Below, one piece after another: positions 58,501 to 64,000 of a DNA stretch of 64,000 nt (within the stretch, counting starts at the first letter, position 1; each line of letters starts with the position of its first letter). The position numbers were made by a program, and so were the translations under genes. This DNA is from Nematopogon swammerdamellus (taxonomy: Eukaryota > Arthropoda > Insecta > Lepidoptera > Adelidae), in the NCBI GenBank assembly GCA_946902875.1, contig OX336345.1:14787395-14851394 (forward strand), given 5' to 3'. The notes below the pieces were generated by a model. That model did no database searches, was not told where the DNA came from, and saw nothing but the letters and a program-made list of their open reading frames with translations.

Positions 58501-59325
58501 TTCGAAGGTGTATCGGAGTGCGTGGCGGGAGGGGTGCGCGAGGAGGAGGTGTCGTACCAGGCGGCGTTCAGCAAGCACGAGCTGCGGCGCATCCTCGCCA
58601 TGTACCCGCACCGCGAGGTGCGCCGCTCCCTCCACGCACTCTACAAGAAGGTGGAGAAGCATCTCTGCGAGGAGGAGAATCTGTTGCAGGTTGCTATTCA
58701 ACTGTTTTTACTGCTAGAAAATAAACTGCAAAAATGTTGTAATGCTATTTTATGCATTATTTTACTTTAGTTTTCATACATTCGATGACCTGGAATCCAA
58801 GTCAAAACTTAATATGAAAAAAATATTTAAAATGGTTAAATTTTAAATGATTTGATCACAGTATCGCCCCAGCGCCAGTGATATTTTGCTGATGTAATGT
58901 AGAATGTTGCCATATACAGACGGACATACTTTACTAGGCACCCAGTGGTGGCGCTAGGGGCGGGTTCGGGGTTGTTGCTCTCTCACTCACTGAAGACAAA
59001 CTGAGAGCAGAAATTGCATTTTAAAATGGCGCGTTTAGTTACAGTTTTGGCCTGGTGCAAAGTTTGTCAGTTCTGTACGTGTTTACCTATTGTGCGCTTT
59101 CTGATACTGAGCAGAACTCTCGCTATGCATAGAAAGAACTATAGACCTTTTGTATTACTATGTCTCGCGTAGGTGGTGTGGCGAGCGATGCAGGAAGAGT
59201 TCATCGCACAGTACAAGTACCTGGAGAGCCGCATTCAGACCTGCTACCCCGGCTCACTCATCGCGCTCGACTTCTCCATAGAGGACATACTCGAGTCCTT
59301 CTCAGACATTGCACGCTCACACTGA
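43528..59325 (+). CDS. Sec3: Exocyst complex component 1 (Sec3)
   Basis: Subunit of the exocyst, which tethers secretory vesicles to the plasma membrane; the Sec3 N-terminus binds PIP2 and Rho-type GTPases. Fourteen exons: 43528-43779, 44532-44690, 45202-45426, 50825-51052, 51566-51764, 52371-52513, 53405-53608, 54393-54473, 54956-55125, 56183-56372, 56758-56905, 57338-57483, 58495-58689, 59173-59325. Phases all match, 830 aa (human and fly about 890). The N-terminal PH-like domain has [19 protein letters not shown] and [17 protein letters not shown]. Exons 4-5 form a coiled coil ([20 protein letters not shown]). The C-terminus is [23 protein letters not shown] and [13 protein letters not shown]. 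Exon 7 has a Gly/Ala-rich low-complexity insert. Intron 3 (5.4 kb) holds tandem repeats and an RLE element. Confidence 0.94.
43930..44515. mobile_element. TIR element filling Sec3 intron 1
   Basis: The arms AGATTAGCGGGGGTTAGATC (43938 onward) and the inverse (to 44511) are about 85-95 bp with few mismatches. They include TTGCTGGTATGCTTATTGTG and GGCCTAGATAAAAGATGAAT. The right end lies about 20 nt before exon 2, leaving only a C-run and GCAG as the 3' splice region. A GAAGATGCG hairpin element is nested at 44164-44275. No ORF. Confidence 0.75.
44164..44275. repeat. Nested GAAGATGCG hairpin element
   Basis: GACATGCGCCGCCTCAACAT and ATTAGGTTAGGG are followed by a stem made of TATAGAAGATGCGT and ACGCATCTTCTATA, then the TTAACCCTGGTTATTTTT / TTTAAACCACCAAAACATT end. 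Same family as 872-1078. Confidence 0.7.
45540..45740 (+). mobile_element. SINE with tRNA-like head, plus orientation
   Basis: The head is CCTTGGTAGCTCAGTGGTGC (A-box-like). The body has ACTGACATGGCACCTAGTTC and the tail GGTGATGTAGTCAATTGTGT, then CAGTTTCCATAAAAAA. In Sec3 intron 3. Confidence 0.75.
45988..46744. repeat. Four tandem copies of a 190-bp unit
   Basis: Units begin AGAAGATGGGTAGAGAATGA (AGGAG in the last) at 45988, 46178, 46368 and 46558. They are identical except for scattered single-base changes. The array is followed by AAAGCACTAAACTAAATTAT and, near 46849, an AATAAA. It may be the repetitive 3' region of a retroelement. A 61-codon minus-strand frame is simply repeated and is not convincing as coding. 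Confidence 0.9.
47566..50690 (-). mobile_element. Nearly intact RLE-type non-LTR retrotransposon
   Basis: One long minus-strand frame plus a 3' tail ending GCAAGCTTAGATCCACACC without poly(A). The 5' side is truncated: the frame stays open upstream of 50595 to a stop near 50690 without an ATG, and host intron resumes. Very similar 3' fragments at 61552-62560 point to recent activity. It lies in Sec3 intron 3, antisense to the gene. Confidence 0.85.
47740..50595 (-). CDS. Reverse transcriptase with C-terminal restriction-like endonuclease
   Basis: A 951-codon frame. N-terminal basic region ([20 protein letters not shown]), then RT motifs: [62 protein letters not shown] and the active site AFADDITLL. 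After the thumb comes the Cys/His finger [18 protein letters not shown]. Then the endonuclease core [18 protein letters not shown] and KYCNLVDRI, with [15 protein letters not shown] near the end. This order (RT, CCHC finger, PD-(D/E)xK nuclease) defines RLE-bearing LINEs of the R2/R4/NeSL type; the exact clade is not assigned. The first codon used here is TTG within a longer open frame, so the true N-terminus is missing. Core residues are intact. Confidence 0.85.
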   Translation of the reverse strand: MYPVRYHHNPMERENTFKAKLRRRKRELIKQLRKAKASGDRNICHQLARAMRSILKLIQKVSEQITVAGNEFRKAQNIAAFEKNPFYFAKKSFKEQQGTIRLSTDEMFNYFKSTYTTPEADITYRDPPAPKPKEPALAFDADSPTMEELEYHIKRKPNSSATGPDGIPYIIYKKCPSVRKHMLNIYKRIWTNREVPDCLGKAVFVLLPKKKEVTDPKDIRPIALTNTISKIFFSIIQARLLKHMCTNDYLPKKYQKGFLPRVAGCLEHNSLLTECLRDARKNERQLTATWLDFENAFGSVRHELLLKALEWYNVPPLICNIIASYYKKLSFVIQVKGETEKTPEIRYGIGLFQGCCLSPVTFNIVINILIDTLVVKEKKWGYRFKYGDTYMAAILAFADDITLLTRNPKQNQALLKVVDDYCEWTKGMKIKPAKCYCLSLTRKGSKFTSSNPGLTVAGKPIATVADEAPFKFLGKRITSRGKEHPTDDIVQLFEESLRQTDNLPLLGTQKAWIYDNYLTSKLSWPFLVYDFTKQNLTKLDSYVTRFLKSWFGLAHPADSSTLYRSHNNFGLNIKKPSIFYQKARIAKRCILKDSNDSAIQALPNTSLSDELESRLDFYKSFQVGTRTNRSGLGIETAKSDKEILKGFAQEDMEQGFKLHALNLEMQNDWLTVGDFCIPPALKWKSIIYNWSPELLKFYLNAFQLTLPDPSNLVRWGKSTNRLCPSCKEFVGTAKHLLCGCKILLERGQYSYRHDKVLQIIREAINLSIARTRKGQTSSGFQKVNFVKPGANKLPKDRTKPSSILGAAKDWELLMDTHEKHYQMPSEICTTALRPDILMFSKATKHVVLVELTVPWESNIPKDHNIKLNKYCNLVDRIVRNGFKTDLFAVEVGARGLPAKSLYSLFKNLGLPRSTLSSYMERASKTSLEASYRIWIGREREVESGTGGFPAS
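51952..52215 (+). mobile_element. hAT-like end with GGGGTACGC repeats
   Basis: Begins CAGCGGTTCCCAAATAGTGG, with palindromic GTACGCGTACCCCTGGGGGT. It contains blocks shared with 14735-15060 and ends GCTAAGGGGTACAC. The inverse terminus alone recurs at 55165-55212. In Sec3 intron 5. Confidence 0.55.
54150..54225 (+). repeat. tRNA-like SINE head relic
   Basis: ATTGGTACCGCGCTGACGAC followed by CCAGGTTGAAATTCTGG resembles a decayed A-box/B-box pair. There is no cloverleaf, so not a tRNA gene. Confidence 0.4.
55165..55212 (-). repeat. Solo terminus of the GGTTCCCAAATAGTGG hAT family
   Basis: GGTGCGTGTACCACTATTTG and GGAAACGCTGCT are the inverse of the end at 51952. Located in Sec3 intron 9, 40 nt after exon 9. 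Confidence 0.55.
55728..56017 (+). pseudogene. Jockey-like LINE C-terminal fragment
   Basis: GIELWGTAS, then [20 protein letters not shown] and [18 protein letters not shown] match the jockey RT C-terminus (GIQLWGxA...IExLQ..Q...LR.I..APW...N..IH.DL.IPTV). It ends EIPNCGN-stop. In Sec3 intron 9, sense orientation, 165 nt before exon 10. Confidence 0.75.
56533..56737. mobile_element. Two SINE pieces in inverted orientation
   Basis: 56533-56690 is a minus-orientation tail (ACTGACACAGTTGGCTAAAT onward). 56691-56737 is a plus-orientation tail ending CAGTTTCCAT and an A-run. The tails can pair over about 33 bp. The A-run ends about 15 nt before exon 11 of Sec3. Confidence 0.7.
57692..57868. repeat. 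GC-rich minisatellite between inverted ends
   Basis: CTAGCTTTTACCCGCGGCTT at the left and the inverse GAGCCGCGGGCAAAAGCTAG at the right enclose about 110 bp of repeated GGCGCGGGACGGCGCGGGG-type sequence. The terminal words are a frequent insect repeat end. In Sec3 intron 12. Confidence 0.75.
58270..58457 (+). mobile_element. SINE 3' half, plus orientation, next to Sec3 exon 13
   Basis: Best-preserved tail copy: GTTTGTGTTTTCCGTCCAGT, CACTGACATGGCACCTAGTT, GATGTTGTAGGTGATGTAGC, CAACCGTGTCAGTTTCCAT and an A-run ending 37 nt before exon 13. Confidence 0.8.
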
Positions 59326-59394
59326 ACCACTTCAGTCAATACAGCTTTTCCTCTCAGCCTTGGGGGCCCGGTCACATACATGCTTATGTACGCA

Positions 59395-60050
59395 AAAACA
59401 TTGTATTATTTAGGACTAAGACTTCCCCAATTTTGGGAGCAGCAAAGGACTGGCAATTGTTGATTGACACACATGAGACGCATTACCAAACGCCTTCAGA
59501 AATCTGTACCACAGGTTACAGACCGGACATACTCATATTAAAAAAGGCAACAAAGAATGTAGTACTTGCTGAAAATAACAGTTACATGGGAAAATAACAT
59601 ACCGAAGGACCACAACTTCAAAGTAACCAAGTACTGCAACTTAGTAGACCGGATAGTGAGAAACGGATTTAAGATTGATCTCTTCGTTGTGGATGTCGGA
59701 GCATGAGGACTACCAGCAAACTCGCTCTACAGTCTCTTCACACGAATCTAGGCCTAAGCTCTTATATGGAGAGAGCTTCGAGCTTTCGAAAGTGTCACTG
59801 GAGGCATCCTAAAGAATATGGATAGGTAGAGAGAGGGAGGTTGAGAGCGGGACTATGGTTATCCGCGTCCTAGTCATCGCAGACTTGCTGAAGAGGGCTT
59901 GCCGCGAGCTGAAACGTAATGCATGCTGGAGAACTCAAGAGTGGCCACTCGTTAGCCCCGACTTCGATTGAGACCCTCCTTTACTGTCAATGGGCCCGGA
60001 TATGTTCGGTGAAGCCATTGCAAGCTTAGTTCGACACCTTCTTCTTTATA
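59395..60050 (+). pseudogene. Diverged RLE-retrotransposon 3' copy
   Basis: Translation gives [20 protein letters not shown], then TGYRPDILILKKATKNVVLA, equivalent to the endonuclease region of the 47740-50595 protein. Stops and frameshifts follow. The tail has ATGGGCCCGGATATGTTCGG and ends GCAAGCTTAGTTCGACACC. Starts 70 nt after the Sec3 stop codon, so it may be part of the Sec3 3' UTR. From 60060 to 60960 nothing else is supported. Confidence 0.8.
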
Positions 60051-60961
60051 TTATAATCAGTAAAATACAGACCGGAATTTATTAGTCCTGAGGTTTGCAA
60101 AAATTTGAAATTATGCAATTTTTTTTGCCTTATCTCTTATCATTATCGGTAATGCATGATATTAAAAAGGTTGATAGATGATGCTCTAGCTAGAGGGTCA
60201 GATCCTTCTACCGCAAGCTGAGTTTTGGAAGTTCACTCTTGGTAGTATGTACCTATGTATGTCTTAAGAATTTATTTTGGTGACAACCTGAGTTTTATCC
60301 AGTTAGCAACATTAAATAAAGTACCGATGGTACAGATCATCTTTGGAATAACTTGCAGTCAACTTTGTTTAGGTATTTTGTACCCATTTTGTATCCTGTG
60401 TTTATGATAAAGTTTCACATATTTTTTTTTTTGCAAGTTTACACACAGCAGTGATCAAGAATTTAGTGTAGACCATTTTGTCACAATGAAATTATTATGG
60501 TGCTTTGATGTATGTGTAGTTTGTATGTAGATTGAAAAACAATGGAACTGAAACAAATAAATTTAATATTCAGTCAGAGTAATTTTTAGAATGATTTTCA
60601 TTAGGTTTCATTCCATAATGTATAGGCAAGTACATCTGTTATTTGTAATGTTTTTATCTGTAAATAAATTATAAACCTTTAATATTTAAGAGCATTGTAT
60701 TACACAATTCTGTTCATATCAGGATCTGTTGAATAAAATAAATGAATAATGTTTTTTGGTGGTTTGTTTTATATGTGTCTACTAATTGTTATCATCCAAT
60801 TCTATCTTGAAATTCTATAGTAAAATGAGAGTGCATGAAGTGAAACAACAATTTACATTTTTCTAAATATAATTCCTAACAAGAAAAGATTTTCTGAAGC
60901 GTGCAAGTACTTCGAAAATAATAAAAACTGTAAAAGTCTAGAAGTGCGCAAGGTAGATTGT

Positions 60962-63888
60962 CTAGTCGATGCTCTTAGGCGGGCTCCAGTTGAAGTAGAA
61001 CAGACCCGATGCCTTGGACTGAAACAGAAAACATTTCTACCATCACCTTCTGGAAGGACGGTACTGGACATTTTTCCGTAGTCCGGTTGACCCACAGAGC
61101 ATCAAATACCTACCGCGCGCGCCCCCTACTAGAGACGCCCTAAGCGATAATATTTGAAACCCAAAAACTACACGCAGTGTTGCTAGCGCTTCGTATGTGT
61201 GTGTGTGTGTGCTAGTATCGACACTACACACAAAGAGGAGCAAGTTAGGCACACGCACAAAACAAATGCACACGCACAACACACATGTAAGTCATAGGCC
61301 ACGCCCACAGGCTTCAACGGCGTTGTAGAGAAATCGCGCTCAGGGCGCCTCTAGGAGGGGCGCGCGCATTTGATGCTATGTGGGTTGACCGGACAACGGA
61401 ACCGGACTACGGGCAAGAAGCGACATTTTAAGGTCAAGGTCGTGCAAGTATTGGAAAGGCTTAATGCTCAACTTTCTTTTGTTTTTTGAGTTTGATATTG
61501 CATTTCTTTCAGGAATGAGATTTACCCCATGGTTCGGTTTCCATATAAAGCTAGGTGGAAAGTCGGAGCAAGAGGACTACCAGCGAAGTCGCTCTACAGT
61601 CTCTTCAAGAATCTAGGGCTGCCAAGATCGACGCTAAGCTCATATATGGAGAGAGCTTCGGAAACGTCACTGGAAGCATCCTACAGAATATGGATAGGTA
61701 GAGAGAGGGAGGTCGAGAGCGGGACTGGTGGTTTCCCCGCGTCCTAGTCAACGCAGACTAGCTGACGAGGGCTTGATGCGAGCAGAAACGTGAAGCATGC
61801 GCGGGAAATTTAGAGTGGCCACTCGCTAGTCCCGACCTCGATTAACACCCTCCTCTACTGCCGATGGGCCCGGATATGTTCGGTGAAGACATCGCAAGCT
61901 CAGGTCCACACCTTCAAAAGGAAAGGGCATACCAGTAGCGGCTTCCAGAAGGTCAACTTTGTGAAACCTGGAGCCAAAAAGCTGCCCAAAGATAGGACTA
62001 AACCTTCTTCAATGTTAGGAGCAGCAAAGGATTGGGAATTGTTGATGGACACACATGAGAAGCATTACCAGATGCCTTCGGAAATCTGTACCACAGCATA
62101 AAGACCGCATATACTCATACACAACATCAAACTTAACAAGTACTGCAACTTAGTAGACCGGATTGTGAGAAAGGGATTCAAGACTGATCTCTTTGCTGTG
62201 GAAGTCGGAGCAAGAGGACTACCAGCAAAGTCACTCTACAGTCTCTTCAAGAATCTAGGGCTGCCAAGGTCGACGCTAAGCTCATACATGGAGAGAGCTT
62301 CGAAAACGTCACTGGAAGCATCCTACAGAATATGGATAGGTAGAGTGAGGGAGGTCGAGAGCGGGACTGGTGGTTTCCCCGCGTCCTAGTCAACGCAGAC
62401 TAGCTGACGAGGGCTTGATGCGAGCCGAAACGTGAAGCATGCGCGGGAAATTTAGAGTGGCCACTCGCTAGTCCCGACTTCGATTAATACCCTCCTCTAC
62501 TGCCGATGGGCCCGGATATGTTCAGTGAAGCCATCGCAAGCTTAGATCCACACCTTCCCCTTCCCTCGCCTTGCTAGGTAATAGGGTTAAACACGTTCTG
62601 ATCCGCACCAATGCAACAAAGAAACGGCTATTAAATACATAAACCCTCGTCGCACAGTTGTGGGCTAATTTAGCCTCATATTATTATTTGTATTTTTTGT
62701 CATGTTTAGTTTTTGTTTGTTTTTAGCCTTATTAGGCTAGAAACTGCATCTCTTACCGTGCATGTCGTATAAGCCGACTAAGGGATAAGGACAAGGTGCC
62801 GTGTTAAAGGGCGACAGGTTAGCCACCTCTCGCCTTGGCACTGTCCTGTCCATCGAATCATGCAGGAGCCTTCGTGCCTTACTTCCTGATTGATAGTTAT
62901 CTTGTCCTAATACATTACTTAACGTGGTGGTCGGTGTTGTGCTGTAATTTACAAGAGTACTTGCAGCACAACACCGATTACTCTTCTTATCCCGATTGTC
63001 GGGGTACAGCGTGTGGTATGTATGTATGTTAGGTTAGAAATGAGAGCCCCTGAAAATCAGCTTAACTTTTTTGGATAGTGAAACAGCTGAGTGGGCTCCC
63101 TTTTCATCACATGTACCTATATGTTTATTTATATTTGGCTAAATGGTTTTGTGACGAATAAATATTTTTTTTCAAATAGGCTCCGTCTTTTCCATCCGCT
63201 TCAGTGTAAACGGTACAAACAACGAGGAGTACCCGCATCGCACCTTTCAACTTTCGAAGTTCAAGTCGGTAGTAATGGTCTCAAGATTGTACTGACCACA
63301 GCGAGCGAGAAGATGAGGAATCCCACTCCGAACGCGAGGGTGGCGTTGTACTTGCGATTGTTGCGGTCGTACTGCGCCTGCCACGAGCCCTTCGGCACCG
63401 GAAGGTCGTCCATGTGCGGGGGCCTGAATCCACCCTCCTGGTGGTAGCGCCGCACTGACAAAGGCACACAAACAATGGACATTAAACAGTTTTTGTCTAG
63501 CTAAAACCAGCTAGACCATGGGTGTTAAAATTTTTTAGGTCATGGTTGATTCGTACGATCTTTTTGGCCGATGTTTCGAACTGGTAATTCCTATTTTACA
63601 TTGCACAGAATATAAATTATCCATAGGATAAAATAGTGAGGTTATGTTTGGTTACATAATTTTGTAATGACTTCTGAAATATATTTATTGTGAATGATAG
63701 TAAAAATAAAAATTATTAAATAGAAATAATATGCTTGGAATAGGATATGAACCCGTAAATATAAAAGCCCACTCTAGAGAAAGTAAAGCTGAGTAAACAA
63801 GTGGAGCTGAGTCAGTAGGTAATTACGAAATTGAAGAAGTACCTGTCTGTGTGAGCAGCCGCGAGACGAGAGGTCGAGTAGCCTGCAT
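60962..63888 (-). CDS. Small mitochondrial membrane protein, prag01/deltamethrin-resistance family
   Basis: Three minus-strand exons: 63888-63843, 63454-63297, 61018-60962. Donors are G|GTACTT and GTG|GTCAGT, with CAG acceptors; total 258 nt, 85 codons plus stop. N-terminus MQATRPLVSRLLTQTVRRYH is Arg-rich like a mitochondrial presequence. The middle HMDDLPVPKGSWQAQYDRNN plus RKYNATL is the family signature, followed by one hydrophobic segment (LAFGVGFLIFSLAV) and the C-terminus SKASGLFYFNWSPPKSID. The family is named for mosquito prag01; its molecular role is not established by the sequence. The last coding exon is only 57 nt and lies 2.3 kb away. If exon 2 were not spliced, the frame would end at 63261. 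The large intron holds RLE fragments. Convergent with Sec3. Confidence 0.82.
61552..61916 (+). pseudogene. RLE-retrotransposon 3' fragment A
   Basis: Encodes [20 protein letters not shown] and onward to the GTGGFPAS stop, differing from the 47740-50595 protein by one residue (Glu for Lys after RAS). Then the full 3' tail to about 61900. Lies in the large prag01 intron, antisense to the gene. Confidence 0.9.
61917..62560 (+). pseudogene. RLE-retrotransposon 3' fragment B, internally deleted
   Basis: Starts near [20 protein letters not shown], runs to SEICTTA-stop, loses the segment holding RPDILMF...PKDH, and resumes with [20 protein letters not shown] to [12 protein letters not shown]. The tail ends AGCTTAGATCCACACC. 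It is joined directly to fragment A, giving a head-to-tail pair. 62590-63240 is repeat-like DNA with no gene recognised. Confidence 0.85.
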
Positions 63889-64000
63889 TGTTAAACAATT
63901 AGAAATCCAAATTACTGCAAACAACGCAACGCTGATAAAAAATTCCGCCCAATTCCAGCTGATCGATATAATGATAGAAAAAAATGGTACCGTGCCTTGC

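Noticed and set aside
61195..61216. GT dinucleotide run
   Set aside because: Short ordinary microsatellite with no sign of function.
63261..63296. prag01-like protein ending ...VVSTILRPLLPT
   Set aside because: A donor at 63296 joins in phase to 61018 and restores the family C-terminus; the read-through end is less likely.

Overview
The window is a 64 kb piece of an insect genome, most likely a moth or butterfly. The reasons are spliced single-copy animal genes with GT-AG introns, AT-rich non-coding DNA, and a dense load of LINE tails, tRNA-derived SINEs, RLE-type retrotransposons and hAT/piggyBac-like elements of the kind common in Lepidoptera. One assembly gap of about 200 N lies at 21603-21802. 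The species call is inference from gene and repeat style only. No CRISPR array, operon or intact cellular tRNA/rRNA gene was seen.

Seven host genes were reconstructed exon by exon, and the joined reading frames close exactly. From left to right they are: SRR1-like (minus, its 3' part beyond the left edge); ADAT1 tRNA adenosine deaminase (plus, 1906-3600); NRDE2 nuclear RNA-decay regulator (minus, 13 exons, 16919-5021); MOCS1 molybdenum-cofactor synthase (plus, 22565-33953); prefoldin subunit 2 (minus, 37881-37121); exocyst subunit Sec3/EXOC1 (plus, 14 exons, 43528-59325); and a small mitochondrial membrane protein of the prag01/deltamethrin-resistance family (minus, 63888-60962). They work in unrelated pathways, and their adjacency shows no common system. 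SRR1-like and ADAT1 are head to head. ADAT1/NRDE2 and Sec3/prag01 are convergent.

The richest biology is in MOCS1. An exon at 32817-32872 ends in the MOCS1A Gly-Gly-stop, and a hidden splice donor inside the first Gly codon joins in frame to the MOCS1B exon at 33316. The one locus can therefore encode either MOCS1A or a MOCS1A-MOCS1B fusion, as known for the human gene.

The rest is mobile DNA. The NRDE2 introns hold a hAT MITE with a perfect 8-bp target duplication only 9 nt from an exon, a piggyBac derivative with TTAT duplications, and a TTAA-flanked element that recurs inverted inside MOCS1. Between NRDE2 and MOCS1 lies a 3.9 kb segment bounded by inverted repeats. It carries a basic coiled-coil ORF, a BESS-like peptide and a foldback minisatellite, and is the best candidate for an undescribed element. 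Upstream of prefoldin 2, an inverted copy of its first exon is split by a degenerate RLE-type retroelement. Sec3 intron 3 contains four 190-bp tandem repeats and a nearly intact 951-codon RLE retrotransposon ORF, with very similar truncated copies inside the prag01 gene. A tRNA/5S-rRNA chimeric SINE family is scattered throughout, and its A-rich tails sit just upstream of two Sec3 exons.
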